The notes under the pieces are model-generated. The model had not been told where the DNA came from. It ran no database searches and was given only the letters and a program-made list of their open reading frames with translations. A stretch of DNA of 64,000 nucleotides from CAVUMR01 sp963742715 (GTDB lineage Bacteria; Actinomycetota; Actinomycetes; Mycobacteriales; Micromonosporaceae): contig CAVUMR010000001.1 in the NCBI GenBank assembly GCA_963742715.1, forward strand, positions 868,001-932,000, in the 5' to 3' direction. Below, piece by piece: positions 8,172-16,039 of this stretch (position 1 is its first letter; each line of letters opens with the position of its first letter). The position numbers were made by a program, and so were the translations under genes.

Positions 8172-9269
8172 TCAGGACAGCAGCGCGATGCTGTCGAGCC
8201 GTACGAACTTGAAGTTCTGGTTCCCTGCCCCGCCAGGCGCGGTGTTCTTGTCGTCCTGGCAGATGAACACGCCCGCCGGGTACGCCGGGCCGAGGTTCGC
8301 GGTCGACGCATCGATTCCGTCGGTACGACTGCAGCCATCCGCACTCGGGCCGGCGACCACGTGGAACGTACCGACGAACTGGTGCGGGGTCTGCCGGCGG
8401 TACACCGCGAAATAGGAGTTCAGCGGGTTGTCGCCGTTCTGCGCGGAGACGACGAGGTAGCCGGTACCGCCGGCGCGAGACACGAGCGTGACGCCCTCGA
8501 TGTCATGGACGAGGTGACCGGTCACGCCGTCGAGCTTGGTACGCGCGGTCGCCGAGTCGGTCGGTTCGGCGCCGTACTGCCAGACCGCCACGTTCTCCTC
8601 GCTGAGGTACAGCTGCCCGGTCTCGTCGTCGACCACGCACGACTCGTGGTCCGATCCGATCGTCAGGGTGCGTACCAGCCGCGTCGACAGGAGTCCGTCA
8701 TGGTCCGGGTCGACCACCTCGTACTGCCGGGTGACCCCGCCGGACACCCCGGTGACGAACGCGTAGAGCTTTCTCGAGCCGGGACTCAGGTACAGGCACA
8801 GGCCCTTGCCGGTGGCGCCGGGCGTGCCGTCGGTGACGTCGCGGAGCTGCCGGGTCGCTCCGTTCACCGCGTAGAACCGGAGCTTGCGGTGGTTGACCGC
8901 GACCACGTCGACGGTGCGGCCGTCGATCGTCACGGCCTGCCGCAGGTCGACGTTGCCGAAGAAGGTCACCCCGTCGGTGACGTGCTGAAGCCGGGCGCCG
9001 GACAGGTCGTACACGTCCAGCCCGCCGCGCTTGTCGTCGCCGATCACCAGCGACCGCGCCGGGCTCGTCCGGTCGACCCAGATCGCCGGGTCGTCCGCGG
9101 CGTCGCCGGTGTGCGCGACCGGAGTGGTCTCACCGGCCGCTGGCACGGCTGCGGTTCCCGGCGGCAGCGGCGCCGCGTACCCCACTCCAGAACCGGGCAG
9201 GAGTACCGCTACCAGCGCAAACGCCGCGACGACCAGCGCGCGGCGCGCGCTCGTACCCAATCCGCGCAT
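8172..9269 (-). CDS. secreted beta-propeller phytase-like protein (copy 1)
   Basis: 365 aa. A signal peptide covers about residues 1-32 (positively charged start, AFALVAVLLPGSG, cleavage near YAAP). The mature part has beta-propeller phytase hallmarks: DDPAIWVD, GDDKRGGLDVYDL, a central YLSEENVAVWQYGAEP and DIEGVTLV, and a terminal FICQDDKN with FKFVRLD. Family members hydrolyse phytate outside the cell using calcium sites on the propeller. A close paralogue lies immediately upstream on the same strand with 132 bp between, so this is a tandem duplication. Confidence 0.88.
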   Translation of the reverse strand: MRGLGTSARRALVVAAFALVAVLLPGSGVGYAAPLPPGTAAVPAAGETTPVAHTGDAADDPAIWVDRTSPARSLVIGDDKRGGLDVYDLSGARLQHVTDGVTFFGNVDLRQAVTIDGRTVDVVAVNHRKLRFYAVNGATRQLRDVTDGTPGATGKGLCLYLSPGSRKLYAFVTGVSGGVTRQYEVVDPDHDGLLSTRLVRTLTIGSDHESCVVDDETGQLYLSEENVAVWQYGAEPTDSATARTKLDGVTGHLVHDIEGVTLVSRAGGTGYLVVSAQNGDNPLNSYFAVYRRQTPHQFVGTFHVVAGPSADGCSRTDGIDASTANLGPAYPAGVFICQDDKNTAPGGAGNQNFKFVRLDSIALLS

Positions 9270-9401
9270 TGCTTCCCCCGACGATCCTGGCCAGCACCGC
9301 GATGTCCCGTGACGGGAACAGCACGCGCCCGCACACCCCCGAAGGGCAAGTGCTTGATCGGATGTACGACGGAGGTCGGCGCTACCAGACCCAGCGACGG
9401 C

Positions 9402-10544
9402 TCAGGAGAGCATCAGGATGGCGTCGAGCGGTACGAACTTGAAGTTCTGGTTCCCGACGCTGCCGGGCACGGTGTTCTTGTCGTCCTGGCAGATGAACAG
9501 TCCGGCCGGGTACGACGGGCCGAGGTTGAGCGTGCTGATCTCGATCCCGTCGGTACGGGAGCACCCGTCCGCGTCCGCGCCGGCGACCACCTGGAAGGTG
9601 CCCACGAACTCGTGCGGGGCTTCCCGGCGGTACACCGCGAAATAGGAGTTCGTCGGGGTGGAGACGTTCTGCGCGGACACGACCAGGTAGCCGGAGCCCT
9701 CGCCGCGCTCCACCACGGTCACGCCCTCGATGTCGGACACCAGGTGGCTGTCGCTGCCGATGCCGTCGACCCGGGTACGCGCGGTGGCCGACTCGGTCGG
9801 CTCGGCGCCGTACTGCCAGAGCGCCACGTCCTCCTGGCTGAGGTACAGCTGACCGGTTTCGTCGTCGACGACACACGCCTCGTGGTCCGACCCGATCGTC
9901 AGGGTGCGGACGAGCACTGTCGACAGCAGCCCGTCATGGTCCGGGTCGACCACCTCGAACTGCCGGGTGTACCGGTGCTTCGCCACGTTGGTGACGAACA
10001 CGTACAGCTTTCCCGAGGTCGGGCTGTGGAAGAGGCACATGCCCTCGCCGGTCGCTCCGGGCGTGCCGTCGGTGATGTCCCGGACCTGCCGGGCGGTGCC
10101 GTCCACCGTGAAGAAGCGCACCTTGCGGTGGTTGACGGCGACCACGTCGACGGTACGACCGTCGATCGTCACGCCCTGGCGCAGGTCCACGTTCCCGAAG
10201 AACGCGGCGCTGTCCGTGACGTGCTGCAGCCGGGCTCCGGTCAGGTCGTACACGTCCAACCCGCCGCGCTTGTCGTCGCCGATCACCAGCGACTGCGCCG
10301 GATCCACCGGGTCGATCCAGATCGCCGTGTCGTCCGCGGCGTCCTTGGGATGCGCCACCGGATCGGTCTCGTCCACCGCGGTCACCGCCACCGTGCCGAC
10401 CGGTAACACGGCCGCGCGCGCCGGACGCCCGCCCGGCAGCAGCGCGGCCACCAACACGAACGCCACGGCCAGCAGGATCACGGTGCCGCGGCGGCGGTGG
10501 GCGTGACCTTCGACTACGCGGATGTACCGGACGGAATCGGGCAT
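9402..10544 (-). CDS. secreted beta-propeller phytase-like protein (copy 2)
   Basis: 380 aa, clearly homologous along its length to the downstream copy: DDTAIWIDP, GDDKRGGLDVYDL, YLSQEDVALWQYGAEP, DIEGVTVV, ICQDDKN. The N-terminus is longer (basic stretch before VILLAVAFVLVAALLPGG), still a Sec-type signal peptide; a later start is possible. The two proteins differ most in the signal peptide and in the loop before the internal VVDPDHDG motif. Both probably act outside the cell in phosphate scavenging. Transcription diverges from the carbonic anhydrase gene. Confidence 0.88.
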   Translation of the reverse strand: MPDSVRYIRVVEGHAHRRRGTVILLAVAFVLVAALLPGGRPARAAVLPVGTVAVTAVDETDPVAHPKDAADDTAIWIDPVDPAQSLVIGDDKRGGLDVYDLTGARLQHVTDSAAFFGNVDLRQGVTIDGRTVDVVAVNHRKVRFFTVDGTARQVRDITDGTPGATGEGMCLFHSPTSGKLYVFVTNVAKHRYTRQFEVVDPDHDGLLSTVLVRTLTIGSDHEACVVDDETGQLYLSQEDVALWQYGAEPTESATARTRVDGIGSDSHLVSDIEGVTVVERGEGSGYLVVSAQNVSTPTNSYFAVYRREAPHEFVGTFQVVAGADADGCSRTDGIEISTLNLGPSYPAGLFICQDDKNTVPGSVGNQNFKFVPLDAILMLS

Positions 10545-10869
10545 CGACCGCGCCTCTCAGCTGTGGCCACGCCGCTGGCGGAGACACGCTCCAGGAGACA
10601 AACAGCTTGAGGTGGCAGCTCATGCTCACACTTTGTCAACCAACAAGAATCAGGTGTACGACCTGTGTCCGACGATGAGTCGACACCACCCGTCGCTCAA
10701 CGCCCGATGGCGACCACACCGCCCGTGACAACGCCGTTTGTTAGCGTGACCGCTGGTCAGCGGGGTTGTGGGTAGACCGGGTCGTTTGCGACACCACCCG
10801 GTGGTGGTACCTCCTACCCCGACACGACGCGGTGATCGTCACCGCCATTGGGGGGACGGAGGCGCCACG
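10545..10869. other. divergent intergenic region
   Basis: Holds the promoters for the phytase-like pair (minus) and the carbonic anhydrase operon (plus). On the minus strand a TTGACA hexamer occurs in the stretch complementary to 10631-10645, but I do not see a good -10 at the right distance. No clear pho-box-like direct repeats were identified by eye. A GACGGAGG ribosome site ends the region. Confidence 0.4.
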
Positions 10870-11460
10870 ATGATCGTCACGGTCGGTGGCTATACGCCGG
10901 TACTCGCCGACGATGCCTGGGTGGCCCCGGACGCGGTACTGGCCGGACAGGTCCGGCTGGCCACCGGCGCGAGCGTCTGGTACACCGCCGTACTGCGCGG
11001 CGACGACGACTGGATCGACATCGGCCCGGACAGCAACATCCAGGACGGCTGCGTCCTGCACCCCGACCGCGACCTGCCGGTACTGGTCGGTCGCGGCGTC
11101 AGCGTCGGGCACCGGGCGATCCTGCACGGTTGCGTGGTCGCCGATCACGTACTGGTCGGCATGGGCGCGACCGTGCTCAACGGCTGCCGGATCGGTACCG
11201 GCTCGCTGGTCGCGGCCGGCGCCGTGCTGCGGGAAGGCACCGAGGTACCGCCCGGATCGCTGGTGGCCGGGGTACCGGGCCAGGTACGCCGCACGGTCAC
11301 CGCCGAGGAGCTGGACAAGATCCGGCGCAACGCGGTCACGTACCGGGGACTGGCCCAGCGGTACGCCGCGAGCGAGGTGAAATTCCCAGCCACGGCCGGT
11401 GCTGGCGGCTATGGTCCGCCGGGTGGACCGGACCGTGACGCTCGTACTCGTCGACCATGA
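10870..11460 (+). CDS. gamma-class carbonic anhydrase / left-handed beta-helix protein
   Basis: 196 aa, ATG behind GGACGGAGG. It has hexapeptide repeats throughout (for example VLVGMGATVLNGC). The three zinc-ligand histidines of the gamma-CA family are in place: H64 after NIQDGCVL, H81 in VSVGHRAI and H86 in LHGC. The last ~25 residues are Gly/Pro/Arg-rich and probably disordered. The next gene starts ~50 bp before this stop codon in another frame, indicating translational coupling. Confidence 0.9.
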   Translation: MIVTVGGYTPVLADDAWVAPDAVLAGQVRLATGASVWYTAVLRGDDDWIDIGPDSNIQDGCVLHPDRDLPVLVGRGVSVGHRAILHGCVVADHVLVGMGATVLNGCRIGTGSLVAAGAVLREGTEVPPGSLVAGVPGQVRRTVTAEELDKIRRNAVTYRGLAQRYAASEVKFPATAGAGGYGPPGGPDRDARTRRP

Positions 11461-12790
11461 CGGCCGGCTGCTCGGGGCGCTCGCCCCGTACCCGGTACCG
11501 GAGCCGTGGTGGCAGGACATCACCGCCGTGGTCGCCGGCGCCCGGGAGCGGTACGGGCTGGACGCGACCGTGCTGCGGTTGCTCGCCGGGGACCGGCCGG
11601 CACCGCCCGGTGGACACGTCACGTATCTCGCCTCGGTGGCCGGCACCCCACCGCCGGGGTTGACGCCGGTCGACGTCGAGCTGGGACCGCAGCCGCACCG
11701 GGCGCCGTACGCCGAGCTGGGCGGGCCGGAGAAATCCGTCGCCTGGGCGGTCGAGGCGCTGGCCACGGCCGGCCGGGAGGTCACCTCGGTACAGCAGCGG
11801 CGCACCTGGAACCTGTCCGCGCTCTGGCGTCTGGAAACGCGCGCCAGCACGGCCGCGTCAGCGGGCGCCGGCGGCGCAGCCACAGCGGGCGGCGCGGACC
11901 GCGCAGGCGCTGCCGGCGTCGCGAGCGGCGCCGGCGGTGCTGGCGCGAAAGGCGCGGTCTGGCTCAAGCAGGTACCGGCGTTCTTCCGGCACGAAGCGGC
12001 CGTGCTGTCCTGGCTGGCGGACGCGGTGCCCGGCTTCACCCCGGTCCCGCTCGCCTGGACCTACGTCGACTCTGTCCCTGGTCACGGCTCTGCCGGTGAC
12101 TCGGCCGCTCACCGCGGCGGCACTGCCGGTGCCGGCGGCTGCCGGATGGTGCTCGACGAGATCCCCGGCACCGACCGGTACGAAGCCGGCCCGGCCGAGC
12201 GGGTCGCGCTGCTCGCCGACCTGCACGTCATCCAGCTCGCCGCGGTCGGCCGGACCGATGAGCTGCTCGCGCTGGGCGTGCCGGACCGGCGTACCCCCGA
12301 ACTGGCGAAGCTGATCCGGGGCGTGGTGGCGCGCTCCGGCGGGCCCGAGCTCGACGGCGTGCTGGCGGGCCTGGACGAGCGGCTCGCCGCGATCGACGCG
12401 TGCGGCCTGCCGGACACGCTGGTACACGGCGACTTCCACGCGGGCAACGCGTGCGGCCGCGAGGACTGGCGGCAGATCATCGACTGGGGCGACTCGGTGG
12501 TTGGGAACCCGGTCATCGACCTGTTCACCATGACCATGCGCTCCCCCAACGCCGACGAGCTGCGCGCCGGGTGGTGCCGCCAGTGGCGGGACGCGGTGCC
12601 GGGCTGCGCGCCGGAACGGGCGATCGAGCTGATCGAGCCGGTGATCGCCCTGCGGAACGCGGCCGTGTACGCCGGCTTCCTGGACGCCATCGAGCCGACC
12701 GAATGGCCGTACCACGCCGACGACGTTCCGCACTGGCTGGCGCAGGCCGCCGGAACTCCGCACGCGGAAGCGGCCAGCCCTTCGGCGTGA
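11411..12790 (+). CDS. phosphotransferase (APH-fold) with Nudix-like N-terminus
   Basis: 459 aa from the ATG at 11411 (a GTG at 11399 is also possible; neither has a strong ribosome site). The first ~85 residues (VTLVLVDHDGRLLGAL) resemble a Nudix-type beta sheet but show no clear Nudix box. An Ala/Gly-rich, kinase-unlike insert follows near residues 148-188, then an N-lobe (AVWLKQVPAFFRHEAAVL). The catalytic loop is LVHGDFHAGN (~residue 338) and the metal motif IDWGDSVVGNP. Function beyond small-molecule kinase is unknown. It overlaps the gamma-CA gene. Confidence 0.8.
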   Translation: MVRRVDRTVTLVLVDHDGRLLGALAPYPVPEPWWQDITAVVAGARERYGLDATVLRLLAGDRPAPPGGHVTYLASVAGTPPPGLTPVDVELGPQPHRAPYAELGGPEKSVAWAVEALATAGREVTSVQQRRTWNLSALWRLETRASTAASAGAGGAATAGGADRAGAAGVASGAGGAGAKGAVWLKQVPAFFRHEAAVLSWLADAVPGFTPVPLAWTYVDSVPGHGSAGDSAAHRGGTAGAGGCRMVLDEIPGTDRYEAGPAERVALLADLHVIQLAAVGRTDELLALGVPDRRTPELAKLIRGVVARSGGPELDGVLAGLDERLAAIDACGLPDTLVHGDFHAGNACGREDWRQIIDWGDSVVGNPVIDLFTMTMRSPNADELRAGWCRQWRDAVPGCAPERAIELIEPVIALRNAAVYAGFLDAIEPTEWPYHADDVPHWLAQAAGTPHAEAASPSA

Positions 12791-12807
12791 CCCGCGAGCG
12801 GCTGGCG

Positions 12808-13914
12808 TCAGGAGACCGACAGCAGCGGCAGCTCCCGGCTGATGGTCCGCGCGGCGATCTCGGCTTCGTCGGCGAACAGGTAGGACCGGGGATCAATCCA
12901 GCTGGTGTACGTCGCGCCATCCGGCATGACGTTGAGCCGGCGGATCTTCGGGTCCGGGTCGACCTCCTCGCTCGACTCGTCCACGTCGACCGTCGCGTCG
13001 CCCCGGTACGAGTAGACGTGTACGTGCGAGTCGGTCTTGTGCTGCTGGTACGTCTCGACGAACCGGTCGTCGTCCGCGAGCCGGCCGACGATCGGCTCGA
13101 TCGGGATGTACGCGTGTTCGTTGTAGTCGGAGAAGTCGGTGGCCTTCTGGAACGGCTCCGGGATCTGCGAGCAGGACCGGAAGATGAAGCTGCGGAAGCC
13201 GAGCGCGTAGCCCCACTCCAGGTACGCCAGCATCTCGTCCACAGTGGACACGCCTTCCGGCGTGAGTACGCAGCTCAACCGGGCCTTGAACGTGTCGTCG
13301 GAGTACGACGCGATCCAGCGGAGCTCGTCGGCGGTGAGACCGGACCACCGGCCCTTGAACCGCATCGCGATCCGGTTCTGCTCGTACTCGTGGTGGGCGA
13401 CCGAAATGCTCGTCCCGTTGAGCCCGGCCCTGATCAGCGCCGGCAGCAGTTCTTGCTGGCCAGCCGCGGTCGGTACCTTCTTCGCCAGCCCGAATCCGTT
13501 CGTGTGCATGCGCGAGCGCTGGAACCGCGGATTGACCGCGCAGGCCAGCTCGTACAGCTTCGTCGGGTTGGCGGTCGGCTCCCCGCCGGTGTACGCCACC
13601 TTCGTCACGCCGCCGACCTCGGCGAACCGCAGCGCCCGGTCGAGCCGGTCGTCGCATTCGAGGTATGGCCCGTTCGGCGTGAACGTGACCTCGTTCGAGC
13701 AGAACGAACAGGCCGCGTTGCAAGTCGCCGTGGTGACCAGGGTCAGGATCGCGCGGTGGCTGAACACGTAGTACTCGCCGTCGAAGGCGATCACGCTGCA
13801 GTTCTGGTACGACCGGCCGGCGACGTCCTCGAAGCGCTCCCCGATTCGCCGGACCACGCGCCGCTCGTCCGGCGGTGGTGTCCCTTCCGCGTGACGGATC
13901 TGCGCTCCAGGCAT
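12808..13914 (-). CDS. radical SAM protein
   Basis: 368 aa. The cluster motif C65-x3-C69-x2-C72 (CNAACSFC) is followed by VAYTGGEPT, the standard SAM-contacting GGE strand. There is no SPASM-type cysteine cluster: the C-terminal third has few Cys residues, so this looks like a single-cluster enzyme. Charged Asp/Glu-rich residues near 310-325 form a probable loop. It is in the same orientation as, and downstream of, the DUF62 enzyme gene, separated by an ~200-bp stretch containing tandem repeats. The chemistry is unknown; its neighbours suggest a role in a small-molecule pathway. Confidence 0.85.
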   Translation of the reverse strand: MPGAQIRHAEGTPPPDERRVVRRIGERFEDVAGRSYQNCSVIAFDGEYYVFSHRAILTLVTTATCNAACSFCSNEVTFTPNGPYLECDDRLDRALRFAEVGGVTKVAYTGGEPTANPTKLYELACAVNPRFQRSRMHTNGFGLAKKVPTAAGQQELLPALIRAGLNGTSISVAHHEYEQNRIAMRFKGRWSGLTADELRWIASYSDDTFKARLSCVLTPEGVSTVDEMLAYLEWGYALGFRSFIFRSCSQIPEPFQKATDFSDYNEHAYIPIEPIVGRLADDDRFVETYQQHKTDSHVHVYSYRGDATVDVDESSEEVDPDPKIRRLNVMPDGATYTSWIDPRSYLFADEAEIAARTISRELPLLSVS

Positions 13915-14026
13915 CTCTCCTCCTTGTCGGTCGGTTCGATGGGCTGTCGGTTCTCCGGCGCGGGCGGTCCTCGGGTGCCGCTGGCGCGATGGCGCGGTCG
14001 GTGGTGACCGGCGACCGCCTGGGCTC

Positions 14027-14113
14027 GGCTCGTGGGCTGGATCGGCTCGTGGGCTGGATCGGCTCGTGGGCTGGATCGGCTCGGTGGGTTGGGTCGGCTC
14101 GGTGGGTTGGGTC
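14027..14113 (-). repeat. five 17-18-bp tandem repeats after the DUF62 gene stop
   Basis: Three exact copies of GGCTCGTGGGCTGGATC (14027, 14044, 14061) are followed by two of GGCTCGGTGGGTTGGGTC (14078, 14096). The array abuts the minus-strand stop codon at 14116-14118 and lies in the leader of the radical SAM gene. The two unit types show expansion in two steps. Confidence 0.9.
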
Positions 14114-14115
14114 GG

Positions 14116-14883
14116 TCAGTCGGTGGGGAGCACCCGGAGCACGTCGCCGACCTGAACGTCCAGCTCGGCCGCACCGCAGCCGCGCACCATGCCCAGCTCG
14201 TACAGCCCGTATGAGCTGCCGGGATACAGCGCCCAGGTGCCGTCGGCGCCGGACATCATCCGCTGGGTGTAGCGCGCGGCGATCCGGTGTGGACCGATCT
14301 CGACGATGTGTCGGGCGCCCTCGGTGGGCCGCGGCGGGCAGCCGGTGATCTTCATGTTGCCGAAGTTGTCGATGTGTACGACCGTGAAGTCGGCCAGGTC
14401 CAGTCGGCGTGCCGTCGGTGGGTCCGCCGGCTTGCCGACCTCCGCCAGCGGCACCCCGCCGGCCGCCTTCGCCGCCAGCGGCGCGGTGATCGAACGGCCG
14501 GCGAAGTTCACGAACGCGGCGCCCTCGCCGTAGTGGTGGCTGATGTCATAGAGCTGCGGGCAGCCGAAGTCCCGGGTGAGCCAGTCGAACACCCCGGTGT
14601 CCCGGCCGATGAACGTCAGCTCCTTGGTTTCGGTCACGCCGATCACCGCGCGCGGCCGGTCCCGCAGCGGCCCGAGAGTGGACATCAGCACGGTTCCGGC
14701 CGGATAGCAGTCCGCCATGAGGCGCATCGCGAAGTTGCCATTGACCGCCGAAAACGCCGGCTGGATCGGTACGACCGGCTCGATGATCACGTCCGATTCA
14801 CCGAGTGCGGATATCAATGAGGCCCGCAACTCCGCGGCCGCGATATCAACACAATCCGTAATGCACACGATCCGATTCGGCAC
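14116..14883 (-). CDS. divergent SAM hydroxide adenosyltransferase / halogenase family (DUF62)
   Basis: 255 aa; GTG at 14883 is chosen because GGAGG lies 4 bp upstream. The C-terminal domain is clear: VVHIDNFGN, then YGLYELGMVRGCGAAEL and VGDVLRV, as in the DUF62 C-terminal barrel. In the N-terminal domain YPAGTVLMSTLGPLRDR occupies the place where hydrolases carry V-D-P-G-V-G-x-x-R-R, so the Asp of the Asp-Arg-His triad is replaced. FIGRDTGVF matches the usual PDNG segment imperfectly. Family members cleave SAM to adenosine with hydroxide, or make 5'-halo-deoxyadenosine. Which nucleophile this one uses, if any, cannot be read from sequence. Confidence 0.7.
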   Translation of the reverse strand: MPNRIVCITDCVDIAAAELRASLISALGESDVIIEPVVPIQPAFSAVNGNFAMRLMADCYPAGTVLMSTLGPLRDRPRAVIGVTETKELTFIGRDTGVFDWLTRDFGCPQLYDISHHYGEGAAFVNFAGRSITAPLAAKAAGGVPLAEVGKPADPPTARRLDLADFTVVHIDNFGNMKITGCPPRPTEGARHIVEIGPHRIAARYTQRMMSGADGTWALYPGSSYGLYELGMVRGCGAAELDVQVGDVLRVLPTD

Positions 14884-14988
14884 GATACCTCCGCAGTCGG
14901 GATCATGAATCGTCCACTCTACGCAACCAGGTCCGAAACGACCACAGGGCGCCGTATCGGTCAGTTTAGGAAACGGATGCTGGAACAG

Positions 14989-14998
14989 ACAATATTGT
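14989..14998. promoter_or_regulatory. palindrome in divergent promoter region
   Basis: ACAATATTGT is a perfect 10-bp palindrome in an unusually A/T-rich patch, inside the 259-bp region between the divergent DUF62 and dioxygenase genes. It could be an operator or part of a -10 region. Ten bases alone are weak evidence. Confidence 0.3.
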
Positions 14999-15142
14999 GC
15001 TTTCCGCACATCCGTGCCTACATTGGGTGCCGCCCAAAGGGGAGCGCCGTACGGTCTCGACGTCGCGCGCCGACTCCCGCGTGGAGCACGCTCGCCGGCG
15101 GTCGGCACTCCCACACCTGAGCGATCGAAGGTGGAGGTGTCG

Positions 15143-16039
15143 ATGGTGCGGAGGCGACGGCTCGCCCTGGACGCGTCCGCAGACATCTCCCCGGTACGGG
15201 TCAGGCTCCCCCGGCTGCCGGGCCACCTGCCCGCGGAGGTTCTCGCCGTACTCGACACGTACGGCTTCGTGATCCTGCGGCTGCCGGACCCGCCATCCCG
15301 AGCCGAGCTGCTGGCACTCGAAGACCAGTTCGGGCCGGTGTGGCGGCACGCCCGCTCCGACCAGGACGGCATCGCGCCGATCGAGGTCGACGCCTCGAAG
15401 CCGTCGTTCCTCGGTACCTCCGCGGCCGCGCATCCACCACACACCGACGGGGCGTACAGCCCGGACCCGCCGTGCCTGGTCGTACTGTCCTGCGAGGAGG
15501 CGACCGCCCGCGGTGGCGACACGGTCCTGATCAGCGGGCAGCACCTGTATGACCGGCTGCGGCGGACGGATGAGGCGGCGGTACCGGCCCTGTTCGCCAC
15601 CGACGCGTTGACCATCGAGCGCAACGCGCACGCGGTCACCACTCCCGCGTTCGCCCCGCACGGCCGGCGGCTGAAGGTGATCTTCCGGCAGGACGCGCAC
15701 TCGACAACCCGCCCCGCACCCGCCGCGGCCAGGGCGTTCGGCCTGCTCAGCCAGCTCGTCGCCGACCCCGCCATGCAGGTACGCACGCGGCTGGAGCGCG
15801 GCGAGGTGATCCTGGTCGACAACTTCGGCATGTTGCACGGGCGTACCGAATTCGATCCTGGTCAGGGCCACCGGCGACTGCTGCGGCTCAACGTCACCGG
15901 GGACAGCCCGCGCTGCCCCGATGTCTTCGGCTTCGACGGCTCGAGCCCGGCCGGGCGCCACGGGACGCCTACCGCGGCCACACCCGCGACGATCGGCGTC
16001 GATGCTGGCCAGCGCGGTAGCTGGGGCGCACATGAGTGA
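15143..16039 (+). CDS. TauD/TfdA-type Fe(II)/2-oxoglutarate dioxygenase
   Basis: 298 aa. ATG at 15143 has AGGTGGAGG just upstream; upstream GTGs in frame lack one. Iron ligands are visible: H-x-D in PPHTDGAYS (about residue 96) and the distal His in NFGMLHGRTEF (~residue 233). The 2OG-binding Arg lies in RRLLRLNV. The length suits the family. Such enzymes hydroxylate, desaturate, epimerise or cyclise small molecules and peptides. The stop overlaps the start of the ATP-grasp gene by 8 bp (ATGAGTGA), so both are made together. Confidence 0.9.
   Translation: MVRRRRLALDASADISPVRVRLPRLPGHLPAEVLAVLDTYGFVILRLPDPPSRAELLALEDQFGPVWRHARSDQDGIAPIEVDASKPSFLGTSAAAHPPHTDGAYSPDPPCLVVLSCEEATARGGDTVLISGQHLYDRLRRTDEAAVPALFATDALTIERNAHAVTTPAFAPHGRRLKVIFRQDAHSTTRPAPAAARAFGLLSQLVADPAMQVRTRLERGEVILVDNFGMLHGRTEFDPGQGHRRLLRLNVTGDSPRCPDVFGFDGSSPAGRHGTPTAATPATIGVDAGQRGSWGAHE

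Noticed and set aside
8070..10406. 778-codon open frame on the plus strand opposite the two phytase-like genes
   Set aside because: It mirrors the codon pattern of the minus-strand genes (GC-rich third positions keep the opposite frame open). It has no ribosome site and Arg/Val-rich nonsense composition, while the minus strand shows signal peptides and clear motifs.
14116..15831. A 571-codon minus-strand frame as one gene reaching to 15831
   Set aside because: Only the part from the GTG at 14883 has the DUF62 fold and a GGAGG site. The rest lies opposite the dioxygenase gene and is Arg/Ser-rich shadow sequence.
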